Made by a program: the position numbers and the translations under genes. Positions 37,224 to 46,660 of a stretch of DNA of 64,000 nucleotides are shown here, piece after piece. Where the stretch lies: positions 2,392,001 through 2,456,000 of the forward strand of contig NC_022041.1 of NCBI RefSeq assembly GCF_000444995.1, read 5' to 3'. Source of the stretch: Paracoccus aminophilus JCM 7686 (GTDB taxonomy: Bacteria; Pseudomonadota; Alphaproteobacteria; Rhodobacterales; Rhodobacteraceae). Numbering within the stretch: position 1 is the stretch's first letter; every line of letters starts with the position of its first letter. The notes beneath the pieces are model-generated. The model was not told where the DNA came from. It saw only the letters and a program-made list of their open reading frames with translations, and made no database searches.

Positions 37224-37715
37224 GTGGAAAACGTCGTCCTCACCGTGCACCTGATCCTCGCCGTGGCGCTGATCGCCCTGGTTCTGCTGCAACGGTCCGA
37301 AGGCGGTGGCCTTGGCATGGGCGGCGGAGGTGGCGGTGGCGTCATGACCGGCCGTCAGGCGGCCAATGCGCTGACTCGTATCACCTGGATCCTTGCGATC
37401 GCCTTTCTCGTGACCTCGGTCACGCTGACCATCATGGCCGCACGCGGCACCGCAGGCAGCTCGGTTGCCGATCAGCTTGACCTGAGCAAGCCGACCATGC
37501 CCGCGCCGTCGAGCTCGCTGCCGGCCGCGCCGAGCTATGCGCCGCCGCCGAGCGCTGGCCTGCCGGTGACGCCGCCGACTGCTGCCGCTCCGGCAGCAAA
37601 CAACACCAGCGGCGCCGAGCCGGTCGTAACCCCTCCGGCGGAAACGCCCGCGGCCCCTGCCCCGGCAGAGCCCGCCACACCTGCTCCGGCGACACCTGCA
37701 CCGGCCAGCAACTAA
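37224..37715 (+). CDS. secG: protein-export membrane protein SecG
   Basis: 163-residue SecG, the small subunit of the SecYEG translocon. Two transmembrane segments are visible: VVLTVHLILAVALIALVLLQ and TRITWILAIAFLVTSVTLTI. Between them is the conserved glycine-rich loop RSEGGGLGMGGGGGGGVMTGR. Residues 85-163 form a Pro/Ala/Thr-rich tail, longer than in E. coli (110 residues) but common in alphaproteobacteria. The start is GTG, with GAAAGG about eight bases upstream. secG upstream of pyrG is a common order in Rhodobacteraceae. Confidence 0.93.
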   Translation: MENVVLTVHLILAVALIALVLLQRSEGGGLGMGGGGGGGVMTGRQAANALTRITWILAIAFLVTSVTLTIMAARGTAGSSVADQLDLSKPTMPAPSSSLPAAPSYAPPPSAGLPVTPPTAAAPAANNTSGAEPVVTPPAETPAAPAPAEPATPAPATPAPASN

Positions 37716-37729
37716 TCACCATCACTAGG

Positions 37730-37749
37730 GGCGCCTCTGGCGCCCTTTA
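37730..37749 (+). terminator. terminator after secG
   Basis: GGGCGCC (37730-37736), loop TCT, GGCGCCC (37740-37746), then TTT. It is short but perfect and 15 bases after the secG stop. Confidence 0.7.
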
Positions 37750-37862
37750 CAATAACTTGCGGTCGGTTGCGGCCACGGGACGAATCGGTTATATCTTAAC
37801 TCCCGTGATTGCCGGTCCAGACGGACCGCTTTTGATTTATAGCGAACACTCACGGGGGCCCA

Positions 37863-39506
<1,644 letters not shown>

Positions 39507-39529
39507 GGCCTTTGTAAACCGATGATGAC

Positions 39530-39554
39530 AAGGCGGCCCCAGTGGCCGCCTTTT
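39530..39554 (+). terminator. rho-independent terminator of pyrG
   Basis: AAGGCGGCC (39530-39538), 5-base loop, GGCCGCCTT (39544-39552), followed by TTG and a T-rich run. It lies 23 bases after the pyrG stop. Confidence 0.88.
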
Positions 39555-39622
39555 GTCTTTCGAGACTCCTGCCTTTATGGAATGCTGTCGGCAGGCGGCA
39601 GAGGCAAAGTGCGAGGGGTGGG

Positions 39623-40084
39623 ATGAAACTGCAGATCGCGGCGCTTTGGCTGATATGCGCGGGCCCGGTCTGGGCCGATGCACCGATCTTCGTGCTCGAC
39701 CAGACCCAGCTGCCTTTTGATCTTGGTCCCGGCGCGCCCGCGAACTCGCCCGCGCGGCAGGGAAACTCCCCCTCTGCGGCCGCAAATTCCAGCGCGAGCG
39801 GCGCGAATTCCTCCTCGGCCTATGCCAATTCCCCGCGCAATCCCGAGAATGCGAAACGCGTGCTCTTCACCCGCGAAGGCGATGTCGTCGGCTATTACGC
39901 CGAGAACGGCAGCGGCACGTTGAACCTCTTCACCCTTGGCGGCAAGCGCGCGCTCTACCGGCCCAAGGGCACCAAAAGCCTCTTTTCCAGCACCGGCGAT
40001 TGGTGCGGCACCGTGGCCGCCGCCGAGGCCGGAGGCTTCGCTTTCGGTGTCACGAGAAAATGTGCATCGCTCCTGTTGAACTGA
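39623..40084 (+). CDS. secreted hypothetical protein with Asn/Ser-rich repeat
   Basis: 153-residue protein of unknown function. A Sec signal peptide is clear (MKLQIAALWLICAGPVWADA, cleavage near WADA-P). Residues 38-75 form a low-complexity linker in which Asn-Ser recurs every 6-8 residues (ANSP, GNSP, ANSS, ANSS, ANSP). A small C-terminal domain follows (RVLFTREGDVVGYYAENG ... LYRPKG ... DWCGTV ... RKCASLLLN) with two cysteines that could form a disulfide in the periplasm. Similar NSxxN-repeat secreted proteins occur in Rhodobacterales, as far as I recall, but have no assigned role. The start at 39623 is chosen for the signal peptide and GAGGGG upstream. Confidence 0.6.
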   Translation: MKLQIAALWLICAGPVWADAPIFVLDQTQLPFDLGPGAPANSPARQGNSPSAAANSSASGANSSSAYANSPRNPENAKRVLFTREGDVVGYYAENGSGTLNLFTLGGKRALYRPKGTKSLFSSTGDWCGTVAAAEAGGFAFGVTRKCASLLLN

Positions 40085-40152
40085 TCTCGGGCGCCACGAA
40101 ATTGTCATATATTCCTGTATAGTGGCGGCGTAGTGGTTCCGGGACGGCGAAC

Positions 40153-41061
40153 ATGAATGAAATGCGCGACAATCCGTGGCTTCGGGCAGAGCTCGACGAC
40201 ACGCTCGACGAAGATATCGAGATCGAATTCGAGGACGCTGTCCTCTCGGAAGAAATCTCGCGCCTTTATCGCGACGCCCATCCCGAACAGATGGACCGCA
40301 AGACCTATTTCCGCGAGCTGCTGCGCCTGCAATCCGAGCTGATCAAGCTGCAGGATTGGGTCAGCTATTACAAAGAAAAGGTCGTCGTGATTTTTGAGGG
40401 GCGCGACAGCGCCGGCAAGGGCGGCGCGATCAAGCGCATCACCCAGCGCCTCAATCCCCGTGTCGCCCGCGTCGTCGCTTTGCCCGCGCCGTCGGACCGT
40501 GAAAAGACCCAATGGTATTTCCAGCGCTATGTGCCGCATCTGCCCGCAGGCGGCGAAATCGTCCTGTTCGACCGCAGCTGGTACAACCGCGCCGGCGTCG
40601 AGCGGGTGATGGGCTTTGCCAATGAAGATCAGGTCCAGCAGTTCTTCGACGACGTTCCCGAATTCGAGCGGATGCTGGTGCGTTCGGGCATCCGGCTGGT
40701 GAAATACTGGTTCTCGGTCACCGATGAAGAGCAGCAGATGCGCTTCCTCATGCGCATTCACGACCCGCTGAAGCAGTGGAAGCTGTCGCCGATGGATCTG
40801 CAATCGCGCATCCGCTGGGAAGACTACACCAAGGCCAAAGAGGAAATGCTCGAGCGCACCAATATCGACGAGGCGCCGTGGCATATCGTTCCGGGCAATG
40901 ACAAGAAGCGGGCCCGCCTGAACTGCATGGCCCATCTTCTGACCCAGATCCCCTATACGCCAGTCCCGCACGAAGAGATCCACCTGCCCGACCGGGTCTT
41001 CAATCCCGATTACGAGCGGGAAACTCTGCCGCGCGATCTGTACGTTCCGCAAATCTACTAA
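40153..41061 (+). CDS. ppk2: polyphosphate kinase 2 (PPK2 family)
   Basis: 302-residue PPK2, which uses polyphosphate to phosphorylate nucleoside diphosphates, or runs in reverse. Walker A is FEGRDSAGKGGAIKRI (about residues 79-94) and Walker B is VLFDRSWYNRAGVERVMGF near 138. Conserved substrate and lid residues are in SDREKTQWYFQRYVPHLP and DLQSRIRWEDYTKAKEEM. The single-domain length marks a class I enzyme. The N-terminal 25 residues are strongly acidic. It is a single gene; a GNRA-loop hairpin follows 34 bases after the stop. Confidence 0.93.
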   Translation: MNEMRDNPWLRAELDDTLDEDIEIEFEDAVLSEEISRLYRDAHPEQMDRKTYFRELLRLQSELIKLQDWVSYYKEKVVVIFEGRDSAGKGGAIKRITQRLNPRVARVVALPAPSDREKTQWYFQRYVPHLPAGGEIVLFDRSWYNRAGVERVMGFANEDQVQQFFDDVPEFERMLVRSGIRLVKYWFSVTDEEQQMRFLMRIHDPLKQWKLSPMDLQSRIRWEDYTKAKEEMLERTNIDEAPWHIVPGNDKKRARLNCMAHLLTQIPYTPVPHEEIHLPDRVFNPDYERETLPRDLYVPQIY

Positions 41062-41095
41062 GGCCGTCCTCCGGTTCTTGCCAGTTGAGCTGACC

Positions 41096-41121
41096 CGGTG
41101 CAGCGCGAAAGCGCTGCCCGG
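41096..41121 (+). terminator. GNRA-type hairpin after ppk2
   Basis: GCAGCGC (41100-41106), loop GAAA, GCGCTGC (41111-41117), flanked by CCGG on both sides that can extend the stem past a bulged T (outer limits roughly 41095-41121). There is no U-tract. It may mark the ppk2 3' end. Confidence 0.4.
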
Positions 41122-41264
41122 ACGCGCGGCCTTTATCGGCCTTCGCAGCAAGCACGCGCGGCGCCTCTGCTCGAGAATCGGGGCAGCCGCGGCCCTTGCC
41201 ATCCCCGCATGACGTTTCGCCGCGAGTTCCACAGCCAAGCTCGAAAGCGCTTGAGGCTGGCCGG

Positions 41265-41292
41265 AAAAAATCTAAGATTGTCCAGATTTTTT
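41265..41292. repeat. 9-bp inverted repeat upstream of terB-like gene
   Basis: Perfect arms AAAAAATCT (41265-41273) and AGATTTTTT (41284-41292) with a 10-base spacer, ending 13 bases before the terB-like ATG. The AT-rich dyad is conspicuous in GC-rich surroundings. It could be an operator, or a terminator for leftward or rightward transcription since both arms supply T-runs. Confidence 0.5.
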
Positions 41293-41305
41293 CAAGCGTA
41301 GGCCC

Positions 41306-41767
41306 ATGTTCCGCAATCTCTTCAGCCGCCTCTTCCACGACGATTTCGCCTCGTCCCGACTGACCTCGCAAGATGCCGAGGTCGCGATCGCGGCGCTGCT
41401 CGTCCGTCTGGCCCGCTCGGATGACAATTACAGCGCCGTCGAGAAAAACCGCATCGACCAGATCCTCGCGCGGCGGCGCGGCATCGACATGACCGAGGCG
41501 GCCGAGCGGCGCATGGCCGCAGAAATGGTCGAGGCCGAAGCCCCCGACACCGTGCGCTTCACCCGCGCGATCAAGGACCGCATCGCGCTCGAGGACCGGA
41601 TCGGGATCATCTCGGCTTTGTGGGAAATCGCCTATGCCGATGGCGTGCGCACGGCAGCTGAAGAATCCTTCCTGCGTCTGGTGGCCGGGCTCCTTGGCGT
41701 GACGGATGTCGATTCAGGTCTGGCGCGGCAGCGTGTGCTGCAAAGCCTTGGCCGCGCGAGCGACTAG
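41306..41767 (+). CDS. TerB-family (tellurite-resistance/DUF533-like) protein
   Basis: 153-residue all-helical protein of the TerB/DjlA superfamily. Two acidic metal-loop-like segments are visible: LVRLARSDDNYSAVEKNRIDQIL near residue 35 and LWEIAYADGVRTAAEESFLRLVAGLLGV near residue 110; such D-G-x-x-x-x-E loops can bind divalent metal. Real tellurite-resistance operons carry terZABCDEF; none are present, so the name describes fold only. Its function in alphaproteobacteria is unknown. No strong Shine-Dalgarno sequence is seen; a perfect AT-rich dyad lies directly upstream. Confidence 0.75.
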   Translation: MFRNLFSRLFHDDFASSRLTSQDAEVAIAALLVRLARSDDNYSAVEKNRIDQILARRRGIDMTEAAERRMAAEMVEAEAPDTVRFTRAIKDRIALEDRIGIISALWEIAYADGVRTAAEESFLRLVAGLLGVTDVDSGLARQRVLQSLGRASD

Positions 41768-41866
41768 GCCCGAAGGCGAGATGACCTTGCGCCATCTCGC
41801 CTCCTCCGCCGCGATCCCTGCGATGAAACCGTTGCAAATCGGGCGTGAATATCGCCACATGATGGA

Positions 41867-42688
41867 ATGAATATGCCAGCATCCTCCTCCGATCCCGGCG
41901 CTCCGACCGGGGCGCCCGCGCAGACCCCGGTCATCGAGATCCGCGATCTCTACAAGGCTTACGGCGAGCACGAAGTGCTCAAGGGCGTCGGCCTTGTTGC
42001 GCCGCGCGGTCATGTCGTCAGCCTGATCGGCTCGTCCGGCTCGGGGAAATCTACCCTGCTGCGCTGCTGCAACCTGCTGGAAGATAGCCAGAAAGGCGAT
42101 GTCATCTTCGAGGGCGAGGCGGTGAAATGGGCGGGCAGCGGTGCAGGCCGACGCCCCGCCGATCGCGCACAGGTGACGCGGTTGCGCACCAATCTGTCGA
42201 TGGTGTTTCAGCAGTTCAACCTCTGGTCCCATCTGACCGTGCTGCAAAACGTCATGGAGGCGCCGGTCACCGTCCTTGGCCGCGACCCCAAGGCGACCGA
42301 GGACAAGGCCCGCGCGCTGCTGGCGAAGGTTGGCATCGGCGACAAGGCCGAAGCCTGGCCCGCGCAACTTTCGGGCGGCCAGCAACAACGCGCGGCCATC
42401 GCTCGTGCGCTTTGTATGGAGCCCAAGGCGCTGCTCCTTGACGAGCCGACCTCGGCGCTTGACCCCGAATTGCAGCAAGAGGTCGTCAAGGTCATCAAGG
42501 ATCTGGCGGCCGAGCATCGCACCATGCTTTTGGTCACCCATGACATGCGGCTGGCGGCCGATGTCAGCGATCATGTCGTGTTCCTCCATCACGGCCGGAT
42601 CGAGGAAGAAGGCCCGCCCAGCCAGATCTTTGGCGCTCCCCGCACCGAGCGGCTGCGCCAATTCCTAAGTGCAGGCAATGCACATTAA
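41867..42688 (+). CDS. polar amino acid ABC transporter ATP-binding protein (HisP/GlnQ type)
   Basis: 273-residue ABC ATPase: Walker A GSSGSGKST, Q-loop MVFQQFNLWSHLTVL (typical of the HisP/GlnQ group), signature LSGGQQQRAAIARAL, Walker B LLLDEPTSALDPEL, H-loop VTHDMRLAADV. The N-terminal 20 residues (Pro/Ala/Ser-rich) are an extension beyond the usual start. A second in-frame ATG lies two codons in. It heads a five-gene operon (ATPase, binding protein, two permeases, GS-like ligase); the ATPase leading is less usual than it trailing. Confidence 0.92.
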   Translation: MNMPASSSDPGAPTGAPAQTPVIEIRDLYKAYGEHEVLKGVGLVAPRGHVVSLIGSSGSGKSTLLRCCNLLEDSQKGDVIFEGEAVKWAGSGAGRRPADRAQVTRLRTNLSMVFQQFNLWSHLTVLQNVMEAPVTVLGRDPKATEDKARALLAKVGIGDKAEAWPAQLSGGQQQRAAIARALCMEPKALLLDEPTSALDPELQQEVVKVIKDLAAEHRTMLLVTHDMRLAADVSDHVVFLHHGRIEEEGPPSQIFGAPRTERLRQFLSAGNAH

Positions 42689-42713
42689 ACCCGTCCAACA
42701 GGAGAGCAAAAGA

Positions 42714-43445
42714 ATGAAAAAGCTTCTCGTCGCCGCCGCCGCTCTGGCGTTCTCGGCTGGCATGGGCCTTGCTGAAGGCCAAACCGTCCGCATCGCCTCG
42801 GAAGGGGCCTATGCGCCCTATAACCTCATCAACGACAAGGGTGAGCTGGACGGCTACGAAATCGAGCTCGGCAATGAGCTGTGCAAGCGCGCCGGCCTGA
42901 CCTGCACCTGGGTCAAGAACGATTTCGACGCGATGATCCCGAACCTGCTCAGCTCGAACTTCGACGCGATCATGGCCGGCATGTCGATTACCGAGGAGCG
43001 CAAGAAGGCGATTGCCTTCACCCAGAACTACCTGCCGCCGGTGCCCTCGGCCTATGCGGCGCTGAGCCCGGATGTTGACGTGAAAACCAGCGTCGTCGCC
43101 GCCCAGACCGGCACGATCCAATCGACCTATGTCGCGGAATCGGGCGCGAAACTGGTCGAATTCCCGACCTTCGACGAAGCCGCCGCCGCCGTGCGCAACG
43201 GTGAGGCCGATGCAGTTTTCGCCGATAAGGAATTCCTCGTGCCGCTGGTCAAGGAAGGCCAAGGCTTTGCCTGGGTCGGTCAGGACGTGCCGCTTGGCGA
43301 CGGGATCGGCATGGGTCTGCGCCAGTCCGACACCGAGCTTCACGACAAGTTCGACGCCGCCATCACTGCGATGAAGGCCGATGGCAGCATCAACGAGCTG
43401 ATCAAGAAGTGGTTTGGCCCCGAAGCCCAGACCTACGCCCATTGA
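42714..43445 (+). CDS. polar amino acid ABC transporter substrate-binding protein (HisJ/ArgT type)
   Basis: 243-residue periplasmic protein. A Sec signal is residues 1-20 (MKKLLVAAAALAFSAGMGLA-EG). The mature protein starts TVRIASEGAYAPYNLINDKGELDGYEIELGNELCKRAG, the family-3 fold that binds lysine, arginine, ornithine, histidine or polyamine-like ligands. A conserved Cys pair (CKRAGLTC) resembles the disulfide of HisJ/LAO proteins. MAGMSITEERKKAIAFTQNY is the family signature. The start at 42714 follows CAGGAGAG; an upstream in-frame ATG overlaps the ATPase end. A stem-loop lies downstream before the permeases. Confidence 0.92.
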   Translation: MKKLLVAAAALAFSAGMGLAEGQTVRIASEGAYAPYNLINDKGELDGYEIELGNELCKRAGLTCTWVKNDFDAMIPNLLSSNFDAIMAGMSITEERKKAIAFTQNYLPPVPSAYAALSPDVDVKTSVVAAQTGTIQSTYVAESGAKLVEFPTFDEAAAAVRNGEADAVFADKEFLVPLVKEGQGFAWVGQDVPLGDGIGMGLRQSDTELHDKFDAAITAMKADGSINELIKKWFGPEAQTYAH

Positions 43446-43459
43446 TCTGAACATTCCTC

Positions 43460-43492
43460 GCCCTGTCCGCGCCTTCGGGCGGCGGGCGGGGC
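43460..43492 (+). terminator. intercistronic stem-loop after binding-protein gene
   Basis: GC-rich imperfect hairpin with outer arms GCCC (43460-43463) and GGGC (43489-43492) around an inner GCC-TTC-GGC-type stem. It sits in the 62-base gap between binding protein and first permease, matching the arrangement after dppA, and probably adjusts expression ratios. Confidence 0.45.
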
Positions 43493-43507
43493 TTGTCCCG
43501 GTGACCG

Positions 43508-44386
43508 ATGTTTGCATATTGCGCGGACCCCAAATCGCTTGAAGGGCTGACCTGGCTGTCGTGCTATCTGACATCCGGCACCCATATGCGCTTTTACCTC
43601 TCCTTCCTGACCGTGCTCGCCCTGCTGGCGGTCACAGCCCCGATCGCGATGCTCTTCGGCTTTGGCGGGGCGATGGCAAGCCGCTCGCGGATCACGCCGC
43701 TGCGCTGGTTTGGCAAGATCTACACCTCGATGGTGCGCGGCGTGCCCGACATCATCTTCTTCCTCTTCGTGCCGATCGCGCTCGATCAGCTCTTCGAATG
43801 GTCGAAAAGCCGGTTCGTCTGCGATCCGAGCGTGCCGGTCTGGCAGGGCAATGAATTCCGCGTCTGCGCGGCGGCCAAGATCCCGCTGTCGAGCTCGCCC
43901 GAATGGGTGCACCAGACCTATGGCTTCTTCCTCGCCGTGATTGCCTTCTCGATCGTCTTTGGCGCCTTCGCCGCCAATGTGCTGCGCGGCGCGATGGCCA
44001 CGGTGCCGCGCGCCCAGCTCGAGACCGCCGAGGCTTACGGCATGAACCAGCGCCAGATCAACCGGCGCATCCTGATCCCGCAGATGTGGACCTATGCTTT
44101 GCCCGGTCTCTCGAACCTGTGGATGATCCTCCTCAAGGCCACACCGCTTCTGTTCGTCCTGGGCGTCGAGGATATCGTCTATTGGGCGCGCGAGCTTGGC
44201 GGCGCCAAGACCAGCGCCTTCACCTATCCCCATCCCGATTGGCGGATTTACTACTTCCTCGGCATTCTCGTCTTCTTCCTCGCCATGACCTGGATCTCTG
44301 AGCGGGTGCTTGACCGCATCCGAGCCCGGCTGTCGAAGGGTCAGGCGACAATGGCAGGCGAATCTCTGCGGAAGGCCGCGCAATGA
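43508..44386 (+). CDS. polar amino acid ABC transporter permease (HisQ type)
   Basis: 292-residue HisMQ-type permease. It has an N-terminal hydrophobic segment (FYLSFLTVLALLAVTAPIAML), the cytoplasmic MVRGVPDIIFFLF motif, and the EAA loop ETAEAYGMNQRQINRRILIPQMW. An insertion of about 45 residues follows the first segments (LFEWSKSRFVCDPSVPVWQGNEFRVCAAAKIPLSS region) with two cysteines, probably a periplasmic loop longer than in HisQ. It overlaps the next permease by ATGA. Confidence 0.9.
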   Translation: MFAYCADPKSLEGLTWLSCYLTSGTHMRFYLSFLTVLALLAVTAPIAMLFGFGGAMASRSRITPLRWFGKIYTSMVRGVPDIIFFLFVPIALDQLFEWSKSRFVCDPSVPVWQGNEFRVCAAAKIPLSSSPEWVHQTYGFFLAVIAFSIVFGAFAANVLRGAMATVPRAQLETAEAYGMNQRQINRRILIPQMWTYALPGLSNLWMILLKATPLLFVLGVEDIVYWARELGGAKTSAFTYPHPDWRIYYFLGILVFFLAMTWISERVLDRIRARLSKGQATMAGESLRKAAQ

Positions 44387-45210
44387 ACGAATGTCTCCAA
44401 ACCATTCAGGACTTCGGCCTGCGCTCGATCGGCTTTGGCGAGCGGATGCTGCCGCGCACCGAATTCACGCTCTGTCAGGAGATGACGCTGATCGCCTCGG
44501 GGCTGATCTGGAACATCTATTTCGCCGCGCTTGCACTCTTCTTTGGCTTCTTCCTCGCCAATGTGCTGGCGCTGGCCAAAGCGAGCCCCAATCCCTGGCT
44601 GCGCAAACCCGCAGAATGGTTCATCTTCGTCTTTCGCGGCAGCCCGCTCTTCATCCAGTTCTTCGTCGCCTATGAGGCGCTGGTGCAGCTTCCGCGCGTC
44701 GGCATCGACATCTTCGGACTGACCGTGCACACAAGCTGGCTCACCAAGGCTTGGGCCGGTGCGCTCTTCGTGCTGACGCTGAACACCGCCGCCTATTCCG
44801 CCGAGATCTTCTATGGCGCGCTGCGCAATATCCCGAAAGGCGATATCGAGGCCGCCGACGCCTATGGCTTCACCGGCTGGAAGCGCTATCGCAAGATCAT
44901 CTGGCCGATCACCATGCGCCTCGCCTGGCCGTCCTACACCAACGAGGCGATTTTCCTTTTCCACGCGACGACGCTGGTCTTCTTTTCAAGCTTCCCCGCC
45001 TATCAGCAGATGGGGGATTCGCTTTATTATGCCAGCTATCTCGCCGGAAAGACCTTCAACCCCTTCGTCGCCTATCCGATCGTCGCGGGCTATTTCATCT
45101 GCCTGACCTTGCTGCTCATCCTGCTTTTCGGCGCGATGAACCGGCGATTGAACCGCCATATTCCGGGCGCGGCGAAGAAAATCCGCTATAGACCGCAACT
45201 CTTGAGGTAA
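44383..45210 (+). CDS. polar amino acid ABC transporter permease (HisM type)
   Basis: 275-residue partner permease. Motifs include FVFRGSPLFIQFFVAYEAL and the EAA loop EAADAYGFTGWKRYRKIIWPITMRLAW. The N-terminal 40 residues are cytoplasmic or amphipathic before the first membrane segment. It ends with a basic tail (NRHIPGAAKKIRYRP). The start overlaps the upstream stop by ATGA, and the GS-like gene begins two bases after its stop, so expression is tightly linked. Confidence 0.9.
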   Translation: MNECLQTIQDFGLRSIGFGERMLPRTEFTLCQEMTLIASGLIWNIYFAALALFFGFFLANVLALAKASPNPWLRKPAEWFIFVFRGSPLFIQFFVAYEALVQLPRVGIDIFGLTVHTSWLTKAWAGALFVLTLNTAAYSAEIFYGALRNIPKGDIEAADAYGFTGWKRYRKIIWPITMRLAWPSYTNEAIFLFHATTLVFFSSFPAYQQMGDSLYYASYLAGKTFNPFVAYPIVAGYFICLTLLLILLFGAMNRRLNRHIPGAAKKIRYRPQLLR

Positions 45211-45212
45211 TC

Positions 45213-46544
45213 ATGGACTGGCTGCGCGAACATCCCGAAGTCAAGACGATCCGCGTTGCAGCGGCAGATCTGAACGGGGTGGCGCGCGGCAAGCGTGTGC
45301 CGTCGCGTTTCGCCGAAAAGCTGCTGACCGAGGGCACCAAATTCCCCTATTCCGTCCTCAATATGGACATCTGGGGCGAGGATGTCGAAGACAGCCCCCT
45401 CGTCTTCGAATCCGGCGATCCTGACGGGATCTTGATGCCGACCGAGCGCGGCTTCATGCCGATGCCTTGGCTCGATGCGCCGACCGGGCTCTTGCCGCTC
45501 TGGATGTTTCACGACGACGGCCGCCCCTATGACGGCGACCCGCGTCAGGCGCTCGCAAGGGTGGTCGACCGCTACAAAGCGGCGGGCCTGACGCCGGTGG
45601 TCGCGACAGAGCTTGAATTCTTCCTCATCGACGATTCCGGCGGGCAACTCCGCGTGCCGCCCTCGCCGCGTTCGGGCAAACGCCGCACCGGGGCCGAGAC
45701 CCTCAGCCTGCGCGCCCTCGATGGCTTCGACCGCTTCTTCACCGCGCTTTATGACGCCTGCGAGGCGATGGACATCCCCGCCGATACCGCGATCTCCGAG
45801 GCCGCTCCGGGCCAGTTCGAGATCAATATGATGCACCAGCCCGATCCCTTGAAAGCCGCCGATGACGCTTGGCTTTTCAAGATGCTGGTCAAGGGTCTCG
45901 CCCGCCAATATGGCTTTGCCGGCTCCTTCATGGCCAAACCCTATGAGGAATGGAACGGCTCGGGCATGCATATGCATTTCTCGATCCTCGACGCGGAGGG
46001 CAACAATATCTTCGACAATGGCAGCCCCGAGGGTTCAGACGCGCTCCGCCATGCGGTTGCGGGCTGCCTTGCGGCCATGTCGGGCTCAACCCTCCTCTTC
46101 GCGCCGCATGAAAACAGCTATGACCGGCTGGTGCCGAATGCCCATGCGCCGACCGGCATCGGCTGGGCCTATGAAAACCGCACCTCGGCGATCCGCATCC
46201 CCTCCTCGGGCCCGAAAGCGCGCCGCATCGAACATCGCGTCGCGGGCGGCGATGTGAACCCCTATCTCACCGTCGCCGCCGTCTTGGGCGCGGCTCTGAA
46301 CGGGATCGAGGACAAAGCCCCCGCGCCGCCCCCGATCCGCGGCAATGCCTATGAACAGGGTCTGGCTCAGCTTCCCGCCACCTGGACCGAAGCGATCGAG
46401 ACCTTCGCGACCTCCCCCGAAATCGCCCGAATCTTCCCCGCCCATCTGATCGAGAATTTCGTGATGACCAAGCGGCAGGAACTCCACTACATGGCCGAGC
46501 TTTCCGACGACGAAACCGTCGAGCTCTATCTCGATACGGTTTAG
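45213..46544 (+). CDS. glutamine synthetase family protein (gamma-glutamylpolyamine synthetase/PuuA-like)
   Basis: 443-residue member of the GlnA superfamily. The beta-grasp N-domain (TIRVAAADLNGVARGKRVP) precedes the catalytic domain: ATELEFFLID (metal Glu), SEAAPGQFEINM, MAKPYEEWNGSGMHMHFSI (ATP and metal His/Glu) and NRTSAIRIPSSGPKARRIEHRVAGGDVNPYL. It lacks the adenylylation Tyr loop region of GlnA and is shorter than GSI, so it is more likely to glutamylate an amine such as putrescine or another amino compound. Linkage to a basic/polar amino-acid importer supports uptake followed by gamma-glutamylation. The other puu genes are not in the window, so the substrate remains open. Confidence 0.87.
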   Translation: MDWLREHPEVKTIRVAAADLNGVARGKRVPSRFAEKLLTEGTKFPYSVLNMDIWGEDVEDSPLVFESGDPDGILMPTERGFMPMPWLDAPTGLLPLWMFHDDGRPYDGDPRQALARVVDRYKAAGLTPVVATELEFFLIDDSGGQLRVPPSPRSGKRRTGAETLSLRALDGFDRFFTALYDACEAMDIPADTAISEAAPGQFEINMMHQPDPLKAADDAWLFKMLVKGLARQYGFAGSFMAKPYEEWNGSGMHMHFSILDAEGNNIFDNGSPEGSDALRHAVAGCLAAMSGSTLLFAPHENSYDRLVPNAHAPTGIGWAYENRTSAIRIPSSGPKARRIEHRVAGGDVNPYLTVAAVLGAALNGIEDKAPAPPPIRGNAYEQGLAQLPATWTEAIETFATSPEIARIFPAHLIENFVMTKRQELHYMAELSDDETVELYLDTV

Positions 46545-46553
46545 GCACGAAAA

Positions 46554-46579
46554 AGGGGCAAGGCCGCAGCCTTACCCCT
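46554..46579 (+). terminator. terminator after GS-like gene
   Basis: AGGGGCAAGGC (46554-46564) pairs with GCCTTACCCCT (46569-46579) with one mismatch and a 4-base loop. It begins nine bases after the TAG, followed by CCTTTC, with an A-run before it for reverse use. Confidence 0.7.
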
Positions 46580-46590
46580 CCTTTCAAGTC

Positions 46591-46637
46591 CCCGTCTTTC
46601 ATGACCAAATATCCCGGGGTCCGGGGCAGAGCCCCGG
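46591..46637 (+). repeat. dispersed intergenic hairpin repeat, copy A
   Basis: A block CCCGTCTTTCATG, then AAATATCCC, then GGGGTCCGGGGC, ending in a stem CCGGGGC (46621-46627), loop AGA, GCCCCGG (46631-46637). The same ordered elements occur on the opposite strand at 56969-57022. It lies between the convergent GS-like and hsp20 genes. Confidence 0.65.
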
Positions 46638-46660
46638 TTCCTTTTCAGGACATCACCGGA

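Noticed and set aside
41306..41767. Tellurite resistance determinant.
   Set aside because: Only a TerB-fold protein is present; no terC, terD or terZ relatives are nearby.
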